A stretch of DNA of 64,000 bases from DATAES01 sp036493595 (GTDB lineage: Bacteria > Actinomycetota > Acidimicrobiia > Acidimicrobiales > JACDCH01): positions 1 to 64,000 of the forward strand of contig DASXPN010000067.1 of NCBI GenBank assembly GCA_036493595.1, written 5' to 3'. The notes beneath the pieces are model-generated. The model was given only the letters and a program-made list of their open reading frames with translations. It had not been told where the DNA came from and did no database searches. This document shows positions 8,130 through 16,265 of the stretch, piece after piece (within the stretch, counting starts at the first letter, position 1; every line of letters begins with the position of its first letter). The position numbers and the translations under genes were made by a program.

Positions 8130-9713
8130 GTGGGCGATCGCTCTCCCTCTGGTCCGCCCTCCCCCAGCCGGCGCCGCGTGCTGCTCGCGCTCGGCTTCGG
8201 AGCGGCAAACGCGGTGGCCCTCAGCCGTCTGGGCAAGCGCCGGTCCGTCGCCGCACCGAACGCCGCGAACTCGGGCGCCGGCCGCGTGTCCGCGACAGGA
8301 CCGGCCACACCACCCGCACTCGACGGTGCCGCCCCAGAGCCGCCCGACAATCATCTCTACGACATCAACATCACCGGCGGCCGTGTGATCGACCCCGAGA
8401 GCGGCTTCGACAGGGTCGCCGACGTCGGCATCGACGGTTCCACGATCGTCGCGATCACCGACAAGAAGCTGCAGGCGCGCATGACCATCGATGCGAAGGA
8501 TCGCATCGTCGCGCCCGGCTTCATCGACATGATCAGCTACGACCCGAACCCGTACGGGATCTGGTTCAAGATCGCCGACGGCGTCACCACCAACCTCGGC
8601 ATGCACGGCATGTTGATGACGGCCGACCAGTTCTTCGGCACCTACGCCCAGCAGGGATCGCCATGCCATTACGGCGGTGCGTACGACAACTACTTCATGC
8701 GTGGCGTCGGCGGCCTCGAGATCGGCTCGGGCGAAGACGCGAGCGCGAAGCAGCTCGACCAGCTCGCGGCCGACATCGACGATCAACTGCATCAGGGCTG
8801 GCTCGGCGCGTCCTTCTCCCCTGAGTACAGCCCCGGGATGGCCGAGGACGAGATCACGCGCCAAGCGACCGTCGCCGCGAAGTACGGGCTGCCCTCGTTC
8901 TTCCACGGCCGCTACTCGACCGACGTCCCACCCGACGACAATGCCGCGACCTTGCAGGAGATCCTCGACGTGGCGCGCGCCAGCGGGAGCAGCGTGCACG
9001 TGATGCACATCACGTCGACCGGAGGCACGTTCCAGATGCCGCAAGCACTCGACACCCTCGAGCAGGCCCGCAGCAACCAGATCGACGTCACCGCCTGCAT
9101 GTACCCGTACAACTTCTGGGCGACCTACATCCAGAGCGCGCGGTTCGGCGACGGATGGCAGCAGCGCTTCCACATCACCTACAGCGACCTCGTCGTCCCC
9201 GGCACCGGCGAACGACTCACCGAGGCGCGCTTCAACGAGTTGCGCAGCGGCAGCAACAACACGCTGGTCGCCGCGTACGCGATCCCGGAGGGCGACGTCG
9301 TGACAGGGTTGCAGTCGCCGACGACGATGATCGGCAGCGACGCCATCCTCACGACCGGCGACAACAACCACCCGCGCGGAGCCGGCTGCTTCACCCGGGT
9401 GCTCGGTCACTACGTGCGCGAGCAGCAGACGCTCTCACTGGTCGACGCGCTGGCCAAGATGACGATCCTGCCCGCCAAACGACTCGAGGCCAAGGCGCCC
9501 GCGCTGCAGAAGAAGGGTCGCTTGCAGCGCGGTGCGGACGCGGACATCACGATCTTCGATCCGGCCACGGTCGCCGACAGAGCCACTGTCGAGAACCCCG
9601 CGCAGGCGGCCGCCGGCGTGGACTACGTGCTCGTCGCGGGGACGATGGTCCTGTCGCCGGACGGCCTCGACAAGTCGAAGCTTCCCGGCCAGCCGATCAA
9701 GTCCGTGATCTGA
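8130..9713 (+). CDS. Tat-exported D-aminoacylase-like amidohydrolase lacking the HxH metal motif
   Basis: A 527-residue protein (GTG start) opening with a twin-arginine-type leader, SRRRVLLALGFGAANAVAL. The rest aligns in order with N-acyl-D-amino-acid deacylases: an INITGGRVIDPESG strand, PGFIDMISYDPN, DGVTTNLGMHG, FFHGRYS, VHVMHITSTGG, MIGSDAILTTGDNNHPRG and RVLGHYVREQQTLSLVDAL. The usual GFIDxHxH metal motif reads GFIDMISYDPN, so the first pair of histidine ligands is missing, while the later His residues and the SDA aspartate remain. It may bind one metal only or have altered chemistry. Its 3' end overlaps the convergent PPOX-like gene by 17 bases. Confidence 0.75.
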   Translation: MGDRSPSGPPSPSRRRVLLALGFGAANAVALSRLGKRRSVAAPNAANSGAGRVSATGPATPPALDGAAPEPPDNHLYDINITGGRVIDPESGFDRVADVGIDGSTIVAITDKKLQARMTIDAKDRIVAPGFIDMISYDPNPYGIWFKIADGVTTNLGMHGMLMTADQFFGTYAQQGSPCHYGGAYDNYFMRGVGGLEIGSGEDASAKQLDQLAADIDDQLHQGWLGASFSPEYSPGMAEDEITRQATVAAKYGLPSFFHGRYSTDVPPDDNAATLQEILDVARASGSSVHVMHITSTGGTFQMPQALDTLEQARSNQIDVTACMYPYNFWATYIQSARFGDGWQQRFHITYSDLVVPGTGERLTEARFNELRSGSNNTLVAAYAIPEGDVVTGLQSPTTMIGSDAILTTGDNNHPRGAGCFTRVLGHYVREQQTLSLVDALAKMTILPAKRLEAKAPALQKKGRLQRGADADITIFDPATVADRATVENPAQAAAGVDYVLVAGTMVLSPDGLDKSKLPGQPIKSVI

Positions 9714-10182
9714 TCGTCCAGATGGTGTGGTCGGGCGACGGGTCGCCATGACCCGTCGTGCGGGTGAGCAGGCAACGTTCGATGTCGAGCTGGAACAGCA
9801 ACTGTCCGGTCAACGCGTCCGCGGTCAGACCGATCGGCTTTCGCTCGTCGACGAACTGTTGTGTCATCCGCTCCTTCGTCGCATCGTCGTCCAACAACGT
9901 GGCGCGGCCGCCGCACGAGAACGCGTCCTCGTTGTCGTCGCACGGAAACGAGTGCAGCGTGTAGCGGCCGTCGCGCAACAGGTCGCCCCGCTTGGGCCCC
10001 GCGACGATCCACGCGTACATGTCGTCGTCGGTCAGCAATGGACACATCGGATTGACGCGAGGCCGGCCATCGGTCGCGACGGTTCCGAGGAAGGCGAGAC
10101 CGACGCCGACTTGGTAGAGCAGTGATCGACCACCCTCGGCGAGATCCGGCCGCGCCTCGCGCAGCTCTCTCCACGACACCAT
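9697..10182 (-). CDS. Pyridoxamine 5'-phosphate oxidase-fold (PPOX) flavin/F420-binding protein
   Basis: A 161-residue protein with the split-barrel pattern: LAFLGTVATDGRPRVNPMCPLLTDDDMYAWIV, KRGDLLRDGRYTLHSFP and a late FQLDIERCLLTR strand. Actinobacterial members of this superfamily bind FMN or F420 and reduce small substrates; the substrate here is unknown. The ATG at 10182 overlaps the upstream stop as TGATG, so it is translationally coupled to the gene before it. A convergent overlap of 17 bases links it to the D-aminoacylase-like gene. Confidence 0.75.
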   Translation of the reverse strand: MVSWRELREARPDLAEGGRSLLYQVGVGLAFLGTVATDGRPRVNPMCPLLTDDDMYAWIVAGPKRGDLLRDGRYTLHSFPCDDNEDAFSCGGRATLLDDDATKERMTQQFVDERKPIGLTADALTGQLLFQLDIERCLLTRTTGHGDPSPDHTIWTIRSRT

Positions 10183-10613
10183 CAGGTCGTGCCGAACCGG
10201 GGCCAGAACTGGCGCAGCTCTTCGGCGAACTCGGCGGCCGGCGTGCCCGCCGATTCGAGCGCGTCGAGTACGCCATGGATGAGCGCCTCGTAGAACGGCT
10301 TCGCGTCGGGTGGCATGAGCGGCCGACCCCGTTCCTCAGCCGTGGCCGTCGCCAGACCTGCCAGCCGATAGAACGCGTGCACCAGGTACTCGACTTCTTC
10401 GAGGGTCTCCTCGCCACTCCACCTGAACTCGCCGCCGCGCTTCGCCACGCGGGCCCAGTCGTCGAGGTAACGCCGGAACGAGGTGACGACTTCCGTGCCG
10501 ACGTGATCGTCGGCCGGTTCGTCATCGAGCCCGTACCCCTCGAGCACGGCCCGGGCGTAATCGATGAAGGAGGTCGCACTCGAGGCGGCGACGGGACCAA
10601 TGGCCACCTGCAT
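10182..10613 (-). CDS. Hypothetical alpha-helical protein, 143 aa
   Basis: Predicted all-helical, with aromatic and acidic segments SFRRYLDDWARVAKRGGEFRW, EEVEYLVHAFYRLAGLATATAEERG and ALIHGVLDALESAG. No family is recognised. The ATG at 10613 was chosen; a GTG two codons later has better spacing from an AAAGG element. It is the first gene of a two-gene unit with the PPOX protein (TGATG coupling), and diverges from the CoA-transferase operon across a palindromic operator. It may therefore share regulation with lipid catabolism. Confidence 0.55.
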   Translation of the reverse strand: MQVAIGPVAASSATSFIDYARAVLEGYGLDDEPADDHVGTEVVTSFRRYLDDWARVAKRGGEFRWSGEETLEEVEYLVHAFYRLAGLATATAEERGRPLMPPDAKPFYEALIHGVLDALESAGTPAAEFAEELRQFWPRFGTT

Positions 10614-10646
10614 TGCCTTTGAGGGTAATCCCTGTGTCACGACTAC

Positions 10647-10667
10647 GATCTGACGACCCGTCAGATC
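10647..10667. promoter_or_regulatory. Palindromic operator, type 2 (copy 1)
   Basis: A perfect 9-bp inverted repeat with a 3-bp spacer, GATCTGACG-acc-CGTCAGATC, lying 12 bases before the CoA-transferase start and also in the leader of the divergent gene at 10613. The same arms occur at 57461 (7 bp perfect) and 50691 (one mismatch), each time between divergent genes. Size and symmetry suit a TetR-family dimer. Confidence 0.7.
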
Positions 10668-10679
10668 CAGGAGAGGTCC

Positions 10680-11906
10680 ATGCCGCAGCCGCCCCTCGCC
10701 GGCGTCCGCATCATCGAGAGCTCGATGCTCGGCCCCGCCGCGATCACCACCCATCTCGCCGATCTCGGCGCCGAGGTGATCAAAGTCGAGTCCCCTCAGG
10801 GCGACTACATCCGCCAGATGACCTGGCCCATCGTCGAGGGCGTCTCGTTGATGCACCTGCACATCAGCCGCGGTAAGCGCTCGATCGTCCTCGACCTCCG
10901 CACCGACGAGGGGGTCGCCACCTACCTCGATCTCGTGCGCGGGGCCGACGTCGTGATCGAAGCAATGCGGCCCGGCGGTCTCGAGCGTCGCGGGCTCGGC
11001 TACGACAAGCTGCGTGAGGTCAAGGCGAACATCGTGTTCTGCACCATCTCGGGATATGGCATGACCGGGCCGTACAAGGACATGCCGAGCCACGGGGTCG
11101 CGTACGACGTGTGGGCCGGGCTCGTGAAGCCGGAGATCGACGAGGACGGGTTCGCGTGCTTACCCGAGCACCCCTCCACGGGCATCCACGCAGGCCCGTT
11201 GTTCGGTGCGCTCGGCGTGCTCGCCGCCGTGATCCGCGCCCGCGCCACGGGCGAGCCCACGCGCCTCGAGATCGCGCAGTCCGACGCCGCCGCGGCCATG
11301 GACTGGTTGCGATCCGAGACCTACAAGGCGTACGAGCGTCCCGAGGACGAGGTCACCGGCAACGCGTCCGACAACTACGAGCGACGCCTCCCCGGCACCG
11401 CCGGTATGCGCAACGGCGTCCGCTATCAGTTCTACGAGACCAAGGACGGCTACATCCTCTTCCAGGCGTCCGAGCGCGAGTTCTGGGAGAACTTCTGCCG
11501 CGGCATCGACCGGGCCGACCTGTTCGAGCGTTTTCCGGGCTCGCAGTACGCAGACCACGCAGTCGGCAACGTCGAGTTGCGTACCACGTTGCGCGACATC
11601 TTCCGTCAGCGCACGAGCACCGAGTGGGTCGAGCTCGGCGAGCGAGTGAACACGCCGATCGTCAACGTCAACACACCGAAGACCTTGGCCGACGATCCGC
11701 AGTTCCAGGATCGAATGCCTTGGCTGCCGCGTTCGGTGCTGGGCAACGACCAGCTCCCGTCACCGATCAAGCTGGTCGGCGAGATGCTGCCGATGCCGAC
11801 GAAGGCACCGACGCCGGGTCAGCACACGGACGAAGTGCTGCGCGACGTGCTCGGTTACGACGACAGTCGTATGGCCGAGTTGCGCGCCGCCGGCGCACTC
11901 GGCTGA
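10680..11906 (+). CDS. CaiB/BaiF family III CoA-transferase
   Basis: A 408-residue protein, the usual family length. Family signatures include an N-terminal PLAGVRIIESSMLGPAAITTHLADLGAEVIKVE, the segment RGKRSIVLDLRTDEG, and IVFCTISGYGMTGPYKD. Family III enzymes move CoA between acyl groups through an aspartyl anhydride; a racemase role (AMACR type) is the main alternative, and sterol side chains need a methylacyl-CoA racemase. GGAGAGG precedes the ATG. The FadE34-type dehydrogenase follows 10 bases after the stop, so both act on the same acyl-CoA pathway, probably sterol side-chain degradation. Controlled by the palindrome at 10647. Confidence 0.85.
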   Translation: MPQPPLAGVRIIESSMLGPAAITTHLADLGAEVIKVESPQGDYIRQMTWPIVEGVSLMHLHISRGKRSIVLDLRTDEGVATYLDLVRGADVVIEAMRPGGLERRGLGYDKLREVKANIVFCTISGYGMTGPYKDMPSHGVAYDVWAGLVKPEIDEDGFACLPEHPSTGIHAGPLFGALGVLAAVIRARATGEPTRLEIAQSDAAAAMDWLRSETYKAYERPEDEVTGNASDNYERRLPGTAGMRNGVRYQFYETKDGYILFQASEREFWENFCRGIDRADLFERFPGSQYADHAVGNVELRTTLRDIFRQRTSTEWVELGERVNTPIVNVNTPKTLADDPQFQDRMPWLPRSVLGNDQLPSPIKLVGEMLPMPTKAPTPGQHTDEVLRDVLGYDDSRMAELRAAGALG

Positions 11907-11916
11907 CGTTCCCGAC

Positions 11917-14022
11917 GTGTTCGAGCTGACCGACGAACAGCAGGCGCTCGACGAATCAGTGGCGCGGCTGCTGGCGAAGACGTCCTCGCCCGACCAGGTG
12001 CGGGAGGCGGAGCTCGATGGCTTCTCGCCGGCGGTCTGGCGTGGTCTGGTCGACATGGGTCTGCTCGACGCGGCCGCGTCGCGCGACGCCAGCCTGTCCG
12101 ACCTCGCCGTCGTCACGATGAGGACGGGCGCACAGCTCGCCGTGGTGCCCATCGTCGAAGCGCTGGTGGCGGCGCGCGCCGCGGGTCCCACCGGCGACCA
12201 CGCCAGACGAGTCGCGGTGTTCACGCCGCGGCCGGTGCAGGACGGAGTGGCGACGTTGGTCGCGGGCGGCACGGTTGCCGCCGAGATCGTCGCTTGCGTG
12301 GGCGACCGGGTCATCGTCGCGGGCGTCGAGGTCGTGCGCGCGCACGCGAGCTTGGGTTCCACCGCGTTGGCGAGTGTCCGGCTCGTGGATCCGACGCCGA
12401 TCGGCCACGCCGATGCCGGACGCGTGCTCGACGAATGGCGCGTGCTCACCGCGGCCGCGCTCGCCGGCCTGGCCCGAGCCGCACTCGACCTCGGTGTCGC
12501 GTACGTGAAAGAGCGCCACCAGTTCGGCGTCCCGATCGGTTCGTTCCAGTCCATCCAACACCGGCTCGCCGACCTGTACACCGCGGTGGACGGCGCCCGC
12601 CTGTTCGCCCTCGAAGCCGCGGCCGCGCTCGACGACGGCGACGACGGCGGTGACGGACCCGCGCTGGCGGCGATGGCGCTCGACTGGTGCGGCCAGGTGG
12701 CCGAGGCCGCCGCCGCCGCCAGCCTGCACTTCCACGGTGGCTACGGGTTCATGCTCGAGTACGACGTCCAGCTGTACGTCCGCCGCGCCAAGGCATGGCG
12801 GCTCGCACTCGGCGATCCGCGGCGGCAGCGGCTCGAGACCGCCCGCCGGCTGTGGGGCAACGGCCGCAGCGGTCTACACCGACCACTCGATTCCTCGACC
12901 GAATCGTTTCGCGCCGAGGTCCGTGCATTCCTCGGCGAACATCTCGACGACGAGATCCTCGAGCGTGCCCACGACACCGGCACCATGCACGACGCCCGGT
13001 TGCATCGTGCGATTGCCGCTCGCGGATACCTCGCCGCGGGATGGCCCGAGGAGGTCGGCGGCCAGGGCCGCAGTGCCGTCGAGATGACCGCGCTGATGCA
13101 AGAGCTCTACGGGGCCGGCGCGCCCGTCGACAGCATGAGCATCGCGTCGATGGTCGCGGCCACGCTCTTGCTGCGGGGCACCGATCAGCAGCGCGGCGAG
13201 ATCGTGCCGCGCATCCTGGCCGGCGATGCTCTGTGCTGCCTCGGCTACAGCGAGCCCGACGCCGGGTCCGACGTCGCCGCAGTGAAGACCCGCGCGGTGC
13301 GCGACGGCGACGAGTGGGTGATCAACGGGCAGAAGATGTTCACGACCATGGCGCACGTCGCCGACTACGTGTTCCTGCTGACCCGCACGAGCCCCGAGAA
13401 ACCGAAGCACAAGGGGCTGACGATGTTTCTCGTGCCGATGGATGCCGCCGGAATCGAGATCGCACCTGTCCACACCCTCGGCGGCGAGCGCACCAACATC
13501 ACCTTCTACGCCGACGTGCGCGTTCCCGACTCGTGCCGGGTCGGTGACATGGACGCAGGTTGGTCGGTCATGCACGCGGCGCTCGTGTACGAGCGCAACA
13601 GCGCGAACTGGGGCGAGCCCGATCGCCTGGTGCGAGAAGTCGCGGCCTGGGCGACGTCGACCGGCGCGATCGACGATCCGCTGGTGGCCGAACGGCTCGC
13701 GGAGCACGCCACGGCGATGGAGGTCGGGCGGCTACTCCTCTACCGCATGGCGCAGGCCGCCGCGTCAGGCGCGATGACCGCGGTCGAGGGTTCGATGGCC
13801 AAGCTGTTCATCACCGAAGCGTTCACGCGCGCCGCGACCGACTTGCTCGACGTGCTCGGGGCTGCCGGCGTGCTGCCGCACGGCGACGACGACGCGCCGA
13901 ATGCTGGGCTCGTCGAGCACGCCTTCCGGCACTCGACGGTGACCACCATCTACGGCGGGTCGAGCGAGGTGCAGCGCGGCATCATCGCCGAGCGCGGCCT
14001 CGGCCTCCCCCGCACGCGCTGA
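11917..14022 (+). CDS. Fused double acyl-CoA dehydrogenase, FadE34-like
   Basis: A 701-residue protein (GTG start) made of two tandem acyl-CoA dehydrogenase modules. Residues ~1-320 are a short divergent copy (KERHQFGVPIGSFQSIQHRLADLY, FHGGYGFMLEYDVQLYVRRAKAW). Residues ~325-701 are a complete one (GYSEPDAGSDVAAVKTRA, GDEWVINGQKMFTT, LVYERNSANW, TTIYGGSSEVQRGIIAERGLGLPR). A fused chain of about 710 residues is characteristic of FadE34, which works on the steroid side chain, whereas most steroid ACADs are alpha2beta2 heterotetramers. Co-transcribed with the CoA-transferase upstream. The fold is certain; the steroid substrate is inferred from architecture and context. Confidence 0.85.
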   Translation: MFELTDEQQALDESVARLLAKTSSPDQVREAELDGFSPAVWRGLVDMGLLDAAASRDASLSDLAVVTMRTGAQLAVVPIVEALVAARAAGPTGDHARRVAVFTPRPVQDGVATLVAGGTVAAEIVACVGDRVIVAGVEVVRAHASLGSTALASVRLVDPTPIGHADAGRVLDEWRVLTAAALAGLARAALDLGVAYVKERHQFGVPIGSFQSIQHRLADLYTAVDGARLFALEAAAALDDGDDGGDGPALAAMALDWCGQVAEAAAAASLHFHGGYGFMLEYDVQLYVRRAKAWRLALGDPRRQRLETARRLWGNGRSGLHRPLDSSTESFRAEVRAFLGEHLDDEILERAHDTGTMHDARLHRAIAARGYLAAGWPEEVGGQGRSAVEMTALMQELYGAGAPVDSMSIASMVAATLLLRGTDQQRGEIVPRILAGDALCCLGYSEPDAGSDVAAVKTRAVRDGDEWVINGQKMFTTMAHVADYVFLLTRTSPEKPKHKGLTMFLVPMDAAGIEIAPVHTLGGERTNITFYADVRVPDSCRVGDMDAGWSVMHAALVYERNSANWGEPDRLVREVAAWATSTGAIDDPLVAERLAEHATAMEVGRLLLYRMAQAAASGAMTAVEGSMAKLFITEAFTRAATDLLDVLGAAGVLPHGDDDAPNAGLVEHAFRHSTVTTIYGGSSEVQRGIIAERGLGLPRTR

Positions 14023-14061
14023 ACCCGCTGGACCCGCTGACGTCTCGACCCCGACCCTGGG

Positions 14062-14973
14062 CTAGTAGCGGAGGCCGGGCGCCCGCGTCTTGAAGATGTC
14101 GGTGGCGAGTTGCTGGCCGAGCTTCGTGGCGTCCCAGCGCTTGCCCCCGTTGTTGATGGTGGCGCCGTCGGTCCATCCGTCCATCAGGATGATGTTCTCG
14201 GCGACCGCCCGTAGTACTTGCCCCGTGACCATCTGGCTCTCGTCGCTCGCCAGCCACGCGACCACAGGTGACGCCACGGCAGGATCCATCGGGTTCCACT
14301 CGTCGTCGGCGACGTCGTCGGTCTCGATGACGGCCGGCGCATTCGGCATGGTGCCGGTGATGCGGGTGGCGGCGGCCGGACCGATCGCGTTGACCGTCAC
14401 GCCCATGCGGTAGAGCTCGAGCGACAGCGTCTGCGTCAGGCCGGCGATCGCCGCCTTCGCCGTGGCGTAGTTGGTCTGGCCGAAGTTCCCGACGAGCCCC
14501 GCGCCCGAGACCGTGTTGATGACCCGGCCGGTGAACGCCTCGCCGGCCTTCGACCGGTTGCGCCAGTGGTTGGCCGCGTGATGACACGGCAGCCACGTCC
14601 CCCGCACGTGCACGCGCATGACCGCATCGAAGTCCGTCACCGACATGTTCCAGATCACGCCGTCGCGCACGATGCCGGCGTTGTTGACGAGCACGTCGAG
14701 CTGGCCCCACGTGTCGACGGCCTGCTGGACCATCTCGGCCGACTGCGTCTCGTCGGACACGTCGCCATAGTTGGCGACCGCCGTGCCACCGCGCTGCTCG
14801 ATCAGCTTCACCGTCACGTCGGCGTCCTGACTCGCCCCCTCACCACTGACCGAGCCACCGAGGTCGTTGACGACGACCCGCGCCCCTTGCTTCGCCAGCT
14901 CGAGCGCGTGCCCGCGCCCGATGCCGTGTCCCGCGCCGGTGACGATCGCGACCTTGCCGTCCAACAGTCCCAT
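14062..14973 (-). CDS. SDR, MFE-2/17-beta-hydroxysteroid dehydrogenase-type 3-hydroxyacyl-CoA dehydrogenase
   Basis: A 303-residue SDR. The cofactor motif is VTGAGHGIGRGHALELAKQGARVVVNDLGG. The NNAG segment reads VLVNNAGIVRDG, and the catalytic Ser-Tyr-Lys set is INTVSGAG...QTNYATAKAAI. The long GGSVSGEGASQDADVTVKLIEQRGG insert and RVINTVSGAGLVGNFGQ identify the multifunctional-enzyme-2 group, which oxidises 3-hydroxyacyl-CoA; Hsd4A-like members act on sterol side-chain intermediates. The start is ATG 14973 (not the preceding TTG) because GGAGAAAGC lies upstream. Three CCGTTTT repeats sit in its leader. A paralogue lies at 36971-37888. Confidence 0.85.
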   Translation of the reverse strand: MGLLDGKVAIVTGAGHGIGRGHALELAKQGARVVVNDLGGSVSGEGASQDADVTVKLIEQRGGTAVANYGDVSDETQSAEMVQQAVDTWGQLDVLVNNAGIVRDGVIWNMSVTDFDAVMRVHVRGTWLPCHHAANHWRNRSKAGEAFTGRVINTVSGAGLVGNFGQTNYATAKAAIAGLTQTLSLELYRMGVTVNAIGPAAATRITGTMPNAPAVIETDDVADDEWNPMDPAVASPVVAWLASDESQMVTGQVLRAVAENIILMDGWTDGATINNGGKRWDATKLGQQLATDIFKTRAPGLRY

Positions 14974-14983
14974 CAAGCTTTCT

Positions 14984-15004
14984 CCGTTTTCCGTTTTCCG
15001 TTTT
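14984..15004. repeat. Short tandem repeat, 3 x CCGTTTT
   Basis: Three perfect 7-bp units in the leader of the SDR gene at 14973; on the coding strand they read AAAACGG, directly before its GGAGAAAGC ribosome-binding site. A slippage-prone run this close to a start could alter leader length or ribosome access. Confidence 0.6.
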
Positions 15005-15010
15005 CCCGTT

Positions 15011-15058
15011 CTCCGGGTCTATTGCGGGGCCATAGCCCCGCAATAGCGCCAACATTCG
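15011..15058 (-). repeat. Intergenic palindromic repeat, copy 1
   Basis: The reverse form of the six-copy family. Flanks are CTCCGGGT on the left and CGCCAACATTCG on the right. The core at 15019-15046 has perfect 12-bp arms (CTATTGCGGGGC / GCCCCGCAATAG) around a CATA loop. It starts 1 base past the P450 stop, at the 3' end of the large minus-strand operon, so it could act as its terminator or a 3' stabilising hairpin. There is no T-tract. Confidence 0.8.
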
Positions 15059-15059
15059 G

Positions 15060-16265
15060 TCAGTGGGGGGTGAACTTCACAGGCATCGAATTGATGCCGC
15101 GGATGAAGGCGGACGGTGTGCGGTGCACCGACGCGCCGGGCGCGAGCTCGATGTCCGGCAGCCGGCGTAGGAGCTCTTCGTACATGACTCGCAGCTCGAG
15201 CCGGGCCAGCGACGCGCCGAGGCAGAAGTGGGTGCCGAAGCCGAAGGCGATGTGCGGGTTCGGATCGCGCCGCACGTCGAACTCGTCGGCGGTCGGACCG
15301 AACACGTCCGCATCGCGATTCGCCGACCCGTACAGCAGCAACAACTTCTCCCCCGCCGCGACACGCACACCCGCCACTTCGGTATCGGTCGTGGCGGTGC
15401 GCTGGAAGTTCACGATCGGCGTGACCCACCGCAACATCTCCTCGATCGCGACCGGCAGCCGTGACGAATCCTCGACCAACGACTGCCGTTGCGCCGGGTT
15501 CGCCATCAACGCTTCCATCCCGCCCGAGATCACGTTGCGGGTCGTCTCGTTGCCGCCGACGAGGATCAGCAGCAGCTCATTGATCAAGTTGTCGAGCGTG
15601 AACGCGTGGCGCTCGCCGTCGTCGTCGACGATCTCGGCGTGGGTGAGGATCGACGTGAGGTCGTCACGCGGGTTGGCCCGACGATCTTCGATGACCTCGG
15701 TGATGTACGAACAGAAATCGGTGAACTGGGCGATGATGTCGTCGGTCACCTTGCCGTCGGCACCCTTGATGAGCTCGTCCGACCACGCCTGGAGCCGGTC
15801 GCGGTCCTCGACCTTCACGCCGAGCATCTCCGCGATCACGATCATCGGCAACGGCACTGCGATGTCCTGGGTGAAGTCGCAGTGTCCGAGCGGCGCAACC
15901 GCGTCGAGGATCTCGGTGACGACGGCGCGGCAGTGGGCCTCCATGCCGGCGACCTGCTTCGGCGTGAACCCCTTGTAGACGAGCCGGCGTTGGCGGGTGT
16001 GGCGCGGGTCGTCCTGGGAGATCATCGAACCGTCCGGCGCGGTCTTCGGCCGGAACCCTTCGCCCGAACAGAACAGGTCGGGATGGCGGGACACGTACAC
16101 GACGTCGGCGTGACGGCTGATGCCCCACAACTCGTTGGCGTCGTCGCGATACACCGGCGCCTTGTCACGCAGCCACGCGTACGTCGGATACGGATCGCCC
16201 GCGTACAGGTCGCCGTCGAGCAGGTCGATCACGCGCTCGTCGGTCACTGACGTCGTCGTGCTCAT
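15060..16265 (-). CDS. Cytochrome P450, possibly sterol side-chain hydroxylase
   Basis: A 401-residue soluble bacterial P450. The I-helix oxygen-activating segment reads LLILVGGNETTRNVISGG, the K-helix ExxR lies in IEEMLRW, and the heme loop is AFGFGTHFCLGASLARLE with Cys near residue 348. The GNETTRN I-helix and the overall pattern are like the CYP125/CYP142/CYP124 group that oxidises the terminal methyl of sterol side chains. ATG 16265 overlaps the stop of the CoA ligase upstream (ATGA). It is the last gene of the KstR-box operon. Redox partners are not encoded nearby. P450 identity is certain; the substrate is inferred. Confidence 0.9.
   Translation of the reverse strand: MSTTTSVTDERVIDLLDGDLYAGDPYPTYAWLRDKAPVYRDDANELWGISRHADVVYVSRHPDLFCSGEGFRPKTAPDGSMISQDDPRHTRQRRLVYKGFTPKQVAGMEAHCRAVVTEILDAVAPLGHCDFTQDIAVPLPMIVIAEMLGVKVEDRDRLQAWSDELIKGADGKVTDDIIAQFTDFCSYITEVIEDRRANPRDDLTSILTHAEIVDDDGERHAFTLDNLINELLLILVGGNETTRNVISGGMEALMANPAQRQSLVEDSSRLPVAIEEMLRWVTPIVNFQRTATTDTEVAGVRVAAGEKLLLLYGSANRDADVFGPTADEFDVRRDPNPHIAFGFGTHFCLGASLARLELRVMYEELLRRLPDIELAPGASVHRTPSAFIRGINSMPVKFTPH

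Noticed and set aside
14566..15978. Long plus-strand open frame over the SDR/P450 junction
   Set aside because: Antisense to two well-supported genes and crossing the intergenic repeat; no family features.
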